Shown one piece after another: positions 5,602 through 12,587 of a stretch of DNA of 16,857 bases. Origin of the DNA: Porphyromonadaceae bacterium UBA2720 (lineage in GTDB: Bacteria; Bacteroidota; Bacteroidia; Bacteroidales; Muribaculaceae); the NCBI GenBank assembly GCA_002353885.1, contig DEKO01000121.1, forward strand, positions 5,276 through 22,132, written 5' to 3'. Every line of letters begins with the position of its first letter. The first letter of the stretch is position 1. Both the position numbers and the translations under genes were made by a program. The notes under the pieces are model-generated. The model saw only the letters and a list, made by a program, of their open reading frames with translations, had not been told where the DNA came from and ran no database searches.

Positions 5602-7788
5602 ATGAAGAAGATTTCTACACTACTGGCTGCAGCGGCATGCGTGCTGGGTCTGCAGGCACAGACGGTCACCGTTTCGCCACACGACAACGTGTGTGACGTG
5701 ACTGTAGATGGAACAACCTACAACAATGTAGCGGTCACCACCGTGGGCGACATCCACCTGGTGGCCCTGAACCGCGACGGCGTGTCGCTGCTGGTGCGCT
5801 ATACCGACACCAACACCGTTGCCGCACATGGCACTTTCAACGGCCAGCCCGTCGACTACACCAGCGATGCGGTCGCCGCCTACGCCCAGACCTTCCAAAT
5901 CCCCAACAGCGACTTCGAGGAGTGGCACTCGGTGGGTAACAATCTGTATGAGCCTGGCGCAGAAGGGACCCTATATAGCTGGCATGGATTCGGTACTTGC
6001 TTTGGCGATTATTCTGGCACTGCAAGAACAATTAGTAAACTTACTTATGAAGATCATAATGGCGGGAAATGTGCTGTCGTTTCATGTACAGACCTATGGA
6101 TTGCAAAAGCTAATGGAACACTCACGACAGGTCGTTTGAAAGCAGGCAGTATGACTGCTACAAGTTATGACAACCACAGTGAGATGGATATGAATGCGAA
6201 CTACTCATCTGACGAAAATGACAAATACGCAAAATACGGACCATTTTTTGTTCAACTTTATGCCAAACCAGATTCCATCAAGTCATCAATAAAGGTAGCA
6301 CTCAAGAATAATTCACACAAGGCTTCATTCAGTGCAGCAATTACAGACGGCTCTTATTATCAGGAACCCATCCCAGACGGTACAACCTATACCAATGTTG
6401 CAGCAAGTGCAAAAAACGAGGCTCTGCCTACCCAAGACTGGACTGATTACACCTTCCCGTTTACCTACAACGCTGGAGTTGATGCCAAGGCCATCATGGT
6501 AACAATTTCGACCAATGCACAGCCAGGAACTGGCACTGGGGGCGACAAGGTCTATGTCGATGATGTCGAGCTGATTTACAACGCTGGCATCAACAACATC
6601 GCGCTCAATGGCGTGACGCTCGAGGGCTTCAACTTCGATGCCGCCACCAAGACCTATGATTTGTCCTACAGCGGCCAGGCGTTGAATCTGACTGCCGAAA
6701 ACTTTGATGTCACTACCGAGGGCCAGAGCGCTATGGTGGTGAAGAATGTCGAGAATCTGGGCTATGGCAACTATCGTGTGGCCATCGGCGTGACCGGCCC
6801 CGACTTCAAGAACTACGCCCTGTACACCATCAACGTCACCCGCAACCCGCTCACCGGCAAGGCCTACGTCATGGGTACCGTCAATGGCAATACCTGGGCC
6901 GCCAATGTGGGCTATGAGATGACCGCAGGCGAGAACAACGTCTATACCGCTCGCATCACTACCACGGGCAGTGCTGATGGATATGACTACTTCAGCTTCA
7001 CCACCCAGTTGGCCAATGATGCCGATGGCTGGGATGGCATCAAGGGCTTCCGCACGGGTGCCGAGAGTGCTGACCTGCTCATTGACGACTCAAATCTAGG
7101 TACAGCCCTGTCGCTCACCGACTGGGGCATCTACAACTCCTTCAAGATTGCCGCTGGCGAGTGGGACCTGACGCTCGACCTAAACAACAAGACGCTAACC
7201 GTGAGCAAGGTGTTCAACCCCATCACCGGCAAGGTCTACATCCTGGGAGAGGTCAACGGCAACGCCTGGGCACCCAACGTGGGTTACGAAATGAGCACTG
7301 AAGACGAGAAAGTCTATACTGCCGAGGTGACTACTGCAGGCAACAAATCGTTCTACTACTTCAGCTTCACCACCCAGCTTGCCGAAAACAACGACCAGGG
7401 CGGTTGGAACTACATCCTGCCCTATCGCTTCGGTGCCTTCGGCGACACCGACATGCCCGACTATCTGATCACGGGCAATGCACTGAACACGCCCTTGAAC
7501 CTTGGCGAGTTTGGCAAGACCCGCGCCTACGGTCTGGAAGCCGGCAAGTGGAACTTCACGCTGGACATGGAGGCCCGCACGCTGACCGTGACCAAGAAGC
7601 CGGCTTTGCGTGGCGACGTGAACAACGACGGCTCAGTGGATGTGGGTGATGTCAACATCCTGGTCAACATCTTGCTAGGCTTAGACAGCGCAAGCAACTA
7701 CACTGGTGACGCCAATGTCGACGGCGAGGGTGGTATTGATGTGGGCGATGTCAACGCCATCATCAACATTATGCTGGGCCATCAGTGA
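5602..7788 (+). CDS. secreted multidomain PCMD-like/beta-sandwich protein with dockerin tail
   Basis: 728-residue exported protein. Signal peptide about 1-19 (cut after LQAQ or nearby). Residues about 20-95 form a small beta domain. Residues about 100-327 resemble a PCMD jelly roll (IPNSDFEEW opening, VYVDDVELIYN closing). About 328-415 is Ig-like. Two tandem modules, 417-540 and 541-664, share TGKxYxxGxVNGNxWAxNVGYEM, YFSFTTQLA and a final TLTV; they look like carbohydrate-binding-type beta-sandwiches, but their ligand is not known. Residues 671-728 are two dockerin-type calcium loops (GDVNNDGSVDVGDVN; GDANVDGEGGIDVGDVN), the second with a two-residue insertion. DNA for residues about 113-273 is much more AT-rich than its flanks. 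The calycin-like gene starts 48 bases downstream. Export and dockerin calls are firm; function is inferred. Confidence 0.82.
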   Translation: MKKISTLLAAAACVLGLQAQTVTVSPHDNVCDVTVDGTTYNNVAVTTVGDIHLVALNRDGVSLLVRYTDTNTVAAHGTFNGQPVDYTSDAVAAYAQTFQIPNSDFEEWHSVGNNLYEPGAEGTLYSWHGFGTCFGDYSGTARTISKLTYEDHNGGKCAVVSCTDLWIAKANGTLTTGRLKAGSMTATSYDNHSEMDMNANYSSDENDKYAKYGPFFVQLYAKPDSIKSSIKVALKNNSHKASFSAAITDGSYYQEPIPDGTTYTNVAASAKNEALPTQDWTDYTFPFTYNAGVDAKAIMVTISTNAQPGTGTGGDKVYVDDVELIYNAGINNIALNGVTLEGFNFDAATKTYDLSYSGQALNLTAENFDVTTEGQSAMVVKNVENLGYGNYRVAIGVTGPDFKNYALYTINVTRNPLTGKAYVMGTVNGNTWAANVGYEMTAGENNVYTARITTTGSADGYDYFSFTTQLANDADGWDGIKGFRTGAESADLLIDDSNLGTALSLTDWGIYNSFKIAAGEWDLTLDLNNKTLTVSKVFNPITGKVYILGEVNGNAWAPNVGYEMSTEDEKVYTAEVTTAGNKSFYYFSFTTQLAENNDQGGWNYILPYRFGAFGDTDMPDYLITGNALNTPLNLGEFGKTRAYGLEAGKWNFTLDMEARTLTVTKKPALRGDVNNDGSVDVGDVNILVNILLGLDSASNYTGDANVDGEGGIDVGDVNAIINIMLGHQ

Positions 7789-7836
7789 AGCACCCAATCC
7801 ATCTGTTTACTCATTCATTTTAAAACATACTGAACT

Positions 7837-8412
7837 ATGAAGAAAATTTTTGCAATGCTTGTGGCCGCCGCTTGCACCCTGGGTGCCATGGCCACCGACT
7901 ATGCCGGCAAGATTGCCGTGTCAATCAATGGCCAGGGTGGCTCTCAGGCTGCCAACGTGACGCTCAATCAAGAAGAGGACGGGACCTACACCCTGCTCAT
8001 CAAGAACTTCAAGCTCGTGACACCTGAAACCGAACTGGGCGTGGGCAACATCGTGGTCGACAAACTGGCTGCCAACACCGAGTTTGAGGAGTTTGGTTAC
8101 ACGCTGACCAGTGTCGAGAACCGCAACATCACCATCACCGAGGGCGATGACCCCAATGTTGACTTCTGGGCTGGTACCACACTGGGCGAGGTGCCCATCA
8201 CGATGAACGCTGAGTTCAACGAGCAGGCACTGCTGGTCAACATCAACATCTACTTTGCCCCGCTGGAGCAGAACATCAAGGTCAACTTTGTGGGCAAGAA
8301 CCCCAACGCCACTCCCGGGCCTCAGGGCAAGAAGGGTGATGTCAATGGCGACGACAACGTCGACATCGCCGATGTCAACGCCGTGATCGACATCATGCTA
8401 GGCAAGCAGTAA
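7837..8412 (+). CDS. calycin-like secreted protein with a single dockerin-type repeat
   Basis: 191-residue exported protein: signal peptide about 1-19 (MKKIFAMLVAAACTLGAMA). Residues about 20-150 fit the Bacteroidales calycin-like domain, a small antiparallel barrel seen in secreted proteins (opening DYAGKIAVSINGQGG, a GTYTLLIKNF strand, later LGEVPITMNAEF and LLVNINIYFA). After a Pro/Gly linker (NATPGPQGKKG) comes only one calcium loop, GDVNGDDNVDIADVNAVIDI, ending MLGKQ (residues 167-191). True type I dockerins carry two loops, so this is a half-dockerin. Probably co-transcribed with the gene 48 bases upstream, which shares the tail. Ligand unknown. Confidence 0.78.
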   Translation: MKKIFAMLVAAACTLGAMATDYAGKIAVSINGQGGSQAANVTLNQEEDGTYTLLIKNFKLVTPETELGVGNIVVDKLAANTEFEEFGYTLTSVENRNITITEGDDPNVDFWAGTTLGEVPITMNAEFNEQALLVNINIYFAPLEQNIKVNFVGKNPNATPGPQGKKGDVNGDDNVDIADVNAVIDIMLGKQ

Positions 8413-8440
8413 GTTATAGGCGATAGGCGCTAGACTTTAG
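8413..8440. repeat. heptad array C (4 units, NNNNTAG)
   Basis: Directly abutting the stop codon of the calycin-like gene are GTTATAG, GCGATAG, GCGCTAG and ACTTTAG, each seven bases and each ending TAG. Short, but in the same position and period as the longer arrays in this window. Confidence 0.6.
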
Positions 8441-8471
8441 TCGTGGCTGCCACTTAGGCCAACCAAACAGA

Positions 8472-8510
8472 ACGGCTCATTTTGTTGGCATTTGCCACAA
8501 AATGAGCCGT
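8472..8510. terminator. palindrome ACGGCTCATTTTGT, copy 1
   Basis: Arms of 14 perfect bases (8472-8485 and 8497-8510) around TGGCATTTGCC, with possible further GGC/GCC pairing past a bulge. It lies between the end of the surface block and the toxin-antitoxin promoter, so it could end transcription from either side. A near-identical palindrome is at 9101-9139, beyond the toxin gene, and a diverged one at 14626-14663. Confidence 0.8.
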
Positions 8511-8513
8511 CAG

Positions 8514-8545
8514 TTTGTTTGTTTGCAAAAAACGCATTAACTTTG
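8514..8545 (+). promoter_or_regulatory. promoter of the toxin-antitoxin operon
   Basis: TTTG (8514-8517) and TAACTTTG (8538-8545) are separated by 20 bases, the spacing expected for the Bacteroidetes -33/-7 promoter. This is the best complete promoter in the window. The -33 box starts four bases after the palindrome ends. Expected start site is about 8550, 14 bases before the antitoxin ATG. Confidence 0.75.
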
Positions 8546-8563
8546 CGCAAAAATATTAAGGTC

Positions 8564-8809
8564 ATGACAACTGCACAATTACAACTCAACGAGGAGCTCT
8601 TTGAGACTTTAGCCGAAATCTCACAGGATGAGAGCCTGATGCGCAAGGCCGTCAAGGCGTTGAAACGCATTGTGGCCAAAGCCCAAAAGGACGACCCCAC
8701 CCTGATGACCAAAGAAGAATTTTTCGCCCGCATTGAGGAAGCCAGCAAGGGGCCATCAGTCGCATTTGATAGCGTAGAGGAGTTTGATGCTTATATCAGA
8801 AGCTTATGA
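8564..8809 (+). CDS. antitoxin partner of the YoeB-like toxin
   Basis: 81-residue acidic protein, MTTAQLQLNEELFETLAEIS at the start, then a basic helical middle (MRKAVKALKRIVAKAQK, about residues 31-47) and an acidic tail ending EEFDAYIRSL that would fit a toxin-wrapping segment. The antitoxin call rests mainly on its position: its TGA overlaps the toxin ATG in ATGA (8806-8809), with the antitoxin first, as in yefM-yoeB. The sequence does not let me place it firmly in the Phd/YefM or RelB family. An in-frame upstream extension to 8492 runs through the palindrome and promoter and is rejected. Operons of this type are usually repressed by the antitoxin and the complex. Confidence 0.7.
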   Translation: MTTAQLQLNEELFETLAEISQDESLMRKAVKALKRIVAKAQKDDPTLMTKEEFFARIEEASKGPSVAFDSVEEFDAYIRSL

Positions 8810-9081
8810 GTTATAGGGTTGAATTCAAGTCTAAAGCCCAAGAAGATTTCCAAAGGTTGCTGAAGAGCGAACCAAAGGCCTATAAAAAAGCGCTGAAATT
8901 GGTTGGCGAACTTTATGAGCATCCCCAGACGGGCACCGGGCATCCCGAGCAACTCAAGGGTGAGCCAAAGGGCCGCTGGAGCCGCCGCATCACCGCGCGG
9001 CACCGGCTAATCTATGAAATCCATGACATGGAGGTCATCGTCATCGTGCTGGCGGCCTACGGCCACTACGATGACAAGTGA
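8806..9081 (+). CDS. yoeB: Txe/YoeB-family ribosome-dependent mRNA interferase toxin
   Basis: 91-residue RelE-superfamily toxin. The second half carries the YoeB signature: PQTGTGHPEQLKGEPKGRW, SRRITARHRLIYEI, and a terminal aromatic/His cluster (AAYGHYDDK). Candidate catalytic residues, by comparison with E. coli YoeB E46, R65 and H83, are E48, R67 and H87, all present, so the toxin appears intact. YoeB toxins cleave mRNA in the ribosomal A site. Starts inside the antitoxin stop codon (ATGA), which couples synthesis of the two. A palindrome at 9101-9139, twin of the one upstream of the operon, follows 20 bases after the stop. Confidence 0.92.
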   Translation: MSYRVEFKSKAQEDFQRLLKSEPKAYKKALKLVGELYEHPQTGTGHPEQLKGEPKGRWSRRITARHRLIYEIHDMEVIVIVLAAYGHYDDK

Positions 9082-9100
9082 GGCATAAAGAGGACACTGA

Positions 9101-9139
9101 ACGGCTCATTTTGTGGGTATTTGCCACAAAATGAGCCGT
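9101..9139. terminator. palindrome ACGGCTCATTTTGTGG, copy 2
   Basis: Perfect 16-bp arms (9101-9116 and 9124-9139) around a 7-base loop, GTATTTG. Symmetric, so it can fold on either strand. It follows the toxin stop by 20 bases and is followed by a T-rich stretch and the valS promoter box. Nearly identical to copy 1 at 8472-8510, including the loop core ATTTG. Confidence 0.85.
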
Positions 9140-9166
9140 TGCTCTATCTATTTGAGAAATTTGTTG

Positions 9167-9174
9167 TAACTTTG
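9167..9174 (+). promoter_or_regulatory. valS -7 box TAACTTTG
   Basis: TAACTTTG matches TAnnTTTG and is identical to the toxin-antitoxin -7 box. It lies 34 bases before the valS ATG. A TTTG at 9151 is too close to act as -33; no well-placed one is seen. Confidence 0.6.
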
Positions 9175-9207
9175 CAGTTTGGAAAGAAAATATTAAGACT
9201 AAAGAAG

Positions 9208-11910
9208 ATGAACAAACTAGCACCGACATACGACCCGAAAGCGGTCGAGGACAAGTGGTACCAGTATTGGGAGCAGCACGAGCTGTTCAAGTCGACACCC
9301 GATGAGCGTGAGCCTTACACCATCGTCATCCCGCCCCCCAACGTGACGGGCGTGCTGCACATGGGCCACATGCTCAACAACACCATCCAGGACATCCTGG
9401 TGCGCCGCGCGCGCATGGAGGGCAAGAACGCCCTGTGGGTGCCCGGCACCGACCACGCCAGCATCGCCACCGAGGCCAAGGTGGTGAAGCGTCTGGCCGA
9501 GCAGGGCATCCGCAAGCGCGACCTGACGCGCGACGAGTTCTTGAAGCACGCTTGGGACTGGACCCACGAGCACGGCGGCATCATCCTGCAGCAGCTGCGC
9601 AAGCTGGGTGCATCGTGCGACTGGAGCCGCACGGCCTTCACCATGGACGAGAAGCGCTCGCAGAGCGTGCTCAAGGTGTTTGTCGACCTCTACAACAAGG
9701 GATACATCTACCGTGGCCTGCGCATGGTCAACTGGGACCCCAAGGCCCAGACCGCACTGAGCAACGAGGAGGTGATCTACCGCGAGGAGAAGAGCCACCT
9801 GTTCCACCTAAAGTATTATGTCGAGGGCTTGACCGAACTGGAGAACGAGGCCGAGCTGCGCGAGCAGGGCAACGTCATCCATCGCGACGAGCGGGGCTAC
9901 TATGCCGTGGTGGCTACCACTCGCCCCGAGACCATCATGGGCGACACCGCCATGTGTGTCAACCCCAAGGACCCCAAGAACCAGTGGCTGCGTGGCCGCA
10001 AGGTGATTGTGCCGCTGGTGGGCCGCGTGATTGACGTCATCGAGGACCACTATGTCGACATTGAGTTCGGTACGGGCTGCCTCAAGGTCACCCCCGCTCA
10101 CGACACCAACGACTATATGCTGGGCAAGACCCATAACCTCGAGACCATCGACATCTTCAACGCCGACGGCACCATCAGCGCCGAGTCGCCCCTGTATGTG
10201 GGCATGGACCGCAACGACTGCCGCAAGCAGATTGTCGAGGACCTCAAAGCCGCCGGACTGATTGAGAAAATCGAGGACTATGACAACAAGGTGGGCTACA
10301 GCGAGCGCAACCCCGACACGGCCATCGAGCCGCGCCTGTGCATGCAGTGGTTCCTCAAGCTCAAGCATTTTGCCGAGATGGCCCTGCCACCGGTGATGAA
10401 CGACGAGCTCAAGTTCTATCCTCCCAAATACAAGAGCACCTACAAGGTGTGGCTCGAGGGCATCCAGGACTGGTGCATCTCGCGCCAGCTGTGGTGGGGA
10501 CACCGCATCCCGGCCTACTTCCTGCCCACCGATGACGGCAGTGAGGCCTATGTGGTGGCACTCACCGAGGCCGAAGCCCTAGAGAAGGCCCGTCAACTGC
10601 CAGGTTACGAGAACATCGAGGCCAGCCAGTTGCGTCACGACGAGGACGCACTCGACACTTGGTTCAGCTCCTGGTTGTGGCCCATCTCGCTGTTCGATGG
10701 CATCAACAATCCCGGCAACGCCGAGATGAAGTACTACTACCCCACCAGCGATCTAGTGACCGGCCCCGACATCATCTTCTTCTGGGTGGCACGCATGATC
10801 ATGGCGGGCTATGAATATGTGGGCGACATGCCGTTCCGCAACGTCTACTTCACCGGCATCGTGCGCGACAAGCTGGGCCGCAAGATGTCCAAGTCGCTGG
10901 GTAACAGCCCCGACCCGCTGAAGCTCATCGAGGACTATGGCGCCGACGGTGTGCGCATGGGCATGATGCTCAGCGCTCCGGCGGGCAACGACATCCTCTT
11001 CGACGAGGCACTGTGCGAGCAAGGCCGCAACTTCAACAACAAGATCTGGAACGCCTTCCGCCTGGTCAAGGGCTGGGAAGTGGCCGACATCGAGCAGCCC
11101 GAGCACAGCCGCCTGGCTGTCAAGTGGTTCCAGAGCGTACTCGATGCCACATTGGCCGAGGTCAAGGACCACTTCACCAAGTTCCGCCTCAACGACGCGC
11201 TGATGTCGGTCTACCGTCTGTTCTGGGAGGAGTTCTCGGCCTGGTATCTCGAGATTGTCAAGCCCGCCTACCAGCACCCCATCGACCGAGCCACGCTCGA
11301 CGCCACGCTCGGCTTCTTCGACTCGCTGTTGCGCCTGATTCACCCGTTCATGCCCTTCATCAGCGAGGAGTTGTGGCAGCACCTGGCCGAGCGTCAGGAC
11401 GGCGAGAGCATCATGGTGGCCCGCATTCCCGAGCCTGGCGAGGCCGACCGCACACTGCTGGCACAGATGCAGCAAGCCAAGGACATCATCAGTGGCGTGC
11501 GCAGCATCCGCAAGGCCAAGAACATCGGCAATCGCGAGGCGTTGCAACTGCATGTGATGGGCAGCCTGGACAACCCGCTCACCGGCATTATTACCAAGGT
11601 GGCATGCCTGGACGGCATCACCGAGAATGCTGAGAAGGATCCGACCGCAGCGTCATTCCTGGTGGGCACGCTCGAACTGGCTGTGCCCCTGGGCAACAAC
11701 ATCGACGTGGCTGCCGAGATTGAGAAGCTCGAGGGCGAACTGAAGTATGCCCAGGGCTTCCTGGCTGGTGTGGAGAAGAAACTGGCCAACGAGCGTTTCG
11801 TTGCCAACGCACCCGAGGCCGTCGTGGCCATGGAGCGCAAGAAGAAGGCCGACGCCGAGAGCAAGATCGCCTCGCTCACGGCCACCCTCGCCGCCCTGAA
11901 AGGCCAATAA
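9208..11910 (+). CDS. valS: valyl-tRNA synthetase
   Basis: Class I aminoacyl-tRNA synthetase that charges tRNA-Val and edits misactivated threonine. 900 residues. The HIGH motif is HMGH at residues 51-54, after PPPNVTGVL. The CP1 editing domain shows TTRPETIMGDTAMCVNP (from about 237) and GTGCLKVTPAHDTNDY (from about 288). WCISRQLWWGHRIPAYF marks the return to the catalytic core. KMSKS is at 559-563. An anticodon-binding helical domain follows (from NNKIWNAFRLV), and the C-terminal tRNA-arm coiled coil covers about 830-900 (AAEIEKLEGELKYA, then AMERKKKADAES). ATG 9208 matches the family N-terminus; the frame stays open upstream to 9121, but that part is palindrome and promoter. All key motifs are intact. 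Confidence 0.98.
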   Translation: MNKLAPTYDPKAVEDKWYQYWEQHELFKSTPDEREPYTIVIPPPNVTGVLHMGHMLNNTIQDILVRRARMEGKNALWVPGTDHASIATEAKVVKRLAEQGIRKRDLTRDEFLKHAWDWTHEHGGIILQQLRKLGASCDWSRTAFTMDEKRSQSVLKVFVDLYNKGYIYRGLRMVNWDPKAQTALSNEEVIYREEKSHLFHLKYYVEGLTELENEAELREQGNVIHRDERGYYAVVATTRPETIMGDTAMCVNPKDPKNQWLRGRKVIVPLVGRVIDVIEDHYVDIEFGTGCLKVTPAHDTNDYMLGKTHNLETIDIFNADGTISAESPLYVGMDRNDCRKQIVEDLKAAGLIEKIEDYDNKVGYSERNPDTAIEPRLCMQWFLKLKHFAEMALPPVMNDELKFYPPKYKSTYKVWLEGIQDWCISRQLWWGHRIPAYFLPTDDGSEAYVVALTEAEALEKARQLPGYENIEASQLRHDEDALDTWFSSWLWPISLFDGINNPGNAEMKYYYPTSDLVTGPDIIFFWVARMIMAGYEYVGDMPFRNVYFTGIVRDKLGRKMSKSLGNSPDPLKLIEDYGADGVRMGMMLSAPAGNDILFDEALCEQGRNFNNKIWNAFRLVKGWEVADIEQPEHSRLAVKWFQSVLDATLAEVKDHFTKFRLNDALMSVYRLFWEEFSAWYLEIVKPAYQHPIDRATLDATLGFFDSLLRLIHPFMPFISEELWQHLAERQDGESIMVARIPEPGEADRTLLAQMQQAKDIISGVRSIRKAKNIGNREALQLHVMGSLDNPLTGIITKVACLDGITENAEKDPTAASFLVGTLELAVPLGNNIDVAAEIEKLEGELKYAQGFLAGVEKKLANERFVANAPEAVVAMERKKKADAESKIASLTATLAALKGQ

Positions 11911-11931
11911 ACAAGATGCGGATTTCGATTC

Positions 11932-11962
11932 TCGAGCATTCGATTGCTCGAACAATCGAGCA
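11932..11962 (+). promoter_or_regulatory. three-segment alternative hairpin before rpiB
   Basis: TCGAGCA (11932-11938), TGCTCGA (11945-11951) and TCGAGCA (11956-11962) lie in a row. The middle segment can pair with either neighbour but not both, giving two mutually exclusive short hairpins; the second can extend through CGATTG (11941) and CAATCG (11953). It sits between the valS stop and the heptad array leading into rpiB. It could be an attenuator-like switch or only a repeat relic. Confidence 0.5.
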
Positions 11963-11997
11963 AACGAACCAACAACTTACAACTAAGAACTCTCAAC
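11963..11997. repeat. heptad array D (5 units, NNNNAAC)
   Basis: Five 7-base units, AACGAAC, CAACAAC, TTACAAC, TAAGAAC and TCTCAAC, form the whole immediate 5' leader of rpiB and end two bases before its ATG. The 11-mer AACTAAGAACT inside it recurs, in the same sense relative to transcription, in array F at 14666-14714. Confidence 0.75.
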
Positions 11998-11999
11998 TG

Positions 12000-12458
12000 A
12001 TGAACAATATACTCAAAGAAAATGTGCCGGTGGGGCTGTGTAGCGACCACGCCGGCTGGGCGACCAAACAGGCCGTCATCGCTTGGCTCGATGCAAATGG
12101 CATCGCCTACAAGGACTTTGGAACCTACAATGAGGACAGTTGCGACTATCCCGACTTTGCCCATGCCTGCGCACTGGCCGTTGAGCGCGGCGAGTGCTAT
12201 CCCGGCATCGGCATTTGTGGCAGTGGCGAGGGCATCAACATGACCCTCAACAAGCATCAAGGCATCCGCTCGGCCCTGTGCTGGCTGCCCGAGATTGCCC
12301 GCTTGGCTCGTCAGCACAACGATGCCAACGTGCTGGCCATGCCCGGCCGATTCATCACCAACGACGAGGCCATCGCCATGGTCGAGACATTTCTCACCAC
12401 CGAATTTGAGGGCGGTCGCCACCAGCGCCGCATCGACAAGATACCCGTAAAGGATTAA
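12000..12458 (+). CDS. rpiB: ribose-5-phosphate isomerase B (RpiB/LacAB family)
   Basis: 152-residue cytosolic isomerase interconverting ribose-5-phosphate and ribulose-5-phosphate in the pentose phosphate pathway. Visible residues: SDHAG with D16 and H17, the catalytic cysteine C73 in GICGSGEGINM, the NKHQGIRSALCW loop, RQHNDANVL with H106, and the C-terminal FEGGRHQRR phosphate-binding stretch. The usual Thr two residues after the catalytic Cys is Ser here (S75), a mild change. ATG 12000 is chosen because it matches the family N-terminus; the in-frame extension upstream is repeat DNA. Its end runs into heptad array E, and a strong bidirectional terminator at 12508-12538 separates it from the convergent gene. 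LacA/LacB-like or allose-6-phosphate isomerase activity is the alternative. Confidence 0.93.
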   Translation: MNNILKENVPVGLCSDHAGWATKQAVIAWLDANGIAYKDFGTYNEDSCDYPDFAHACALAVERGECYPGIGICGSGEGINMTLNKHQGIRSALCWLPEIARLARQHNDANVLAMPGRFITNDEAIAMVETFLTTEFEGGRHQRRIDKIPVKD

Positions 12459-12488
12459 GGGTTAAAGGTGATGGGTTAAAGTTTTAAC
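12447..12488. repeat. heptad array E (6 units) overlapping the rpiB stop
   Basis: Units GTAAAGG, ATTAAGG, GTTAAAG, GTGATGG, GTTAAAG and TTTTAAC run in one 7-base register across the last codons and TAA stop (12456-12458) of rpiB. The array has thus invaded, or supplied, the end of the coding region. Confidence 0.75.
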
Positions 12489-12507
12489 TCACCCTCTACT
12501 GACAACG

Positions 12508-12538
12508 AGAGCCGCCTCCCTGGTTGGGAGGCGGCTCT
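12508..12538. terminator. bidirectional terminator between rpiB and the convergent gene
   Basis: A perfect 13-bp stem: AGAGCCGCCTCCC (12508-12520) pairs with GGGAGGCGGCTCT (12526-12538) around TGGTT. It lies 50 bases past the rpiB stop and 50 bases past the stop of the minus-strand gene. Neither side has a long T-run, so its action may not be classical intrinsic termination. Confidence 0.85.
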
Positions 12539-12546
12539 GCACTTAT

Positions 12547-12573
12547 TCCCCCTTTAGGGAGCTAGGGGGACTT
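12547..12573 (-). repeat. C-run/G-run hairpin element, copy 3 (diverged)
   Basis: Arms TCCCCCT (12547-12553) and AGGGGGA (12564-12570) form a perfect 7-bp stem. Read on the minus strand it shows the CCCCCTA, then CCC, then GGGGGA order of the copies at 5506 and 14728, with several changes. It lies 15 bases 3' of the stop of the minus-strand gene, in the same sense as that gene. Confidence 0.6.
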
Positions 12574-12587
12574 GGCTATAAAGTCGT

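Noticed and set aside
8492..8563. N-terminal extension of the antitoxin, MPQNEP onwards
   Set aside because: It would translate the palindrome and the promoter. The identical MPQNEP at the valS extension (9121) arises only because both are copies of the same palindrome.
10753..11553. 266-residue minus-strand open frame inside valS
   Set aside because: Opposite conserved synthetase sequence including the KMSKS region; no promoter or motif of its own.
11394..12422. 342-residue open frame on the minus strand across valS end and rpiB
   Set aside because: It lies opposite two well-identified genes and spans their spacer. GC-rich codon use opens antisense frames, and the product shows no family signature.
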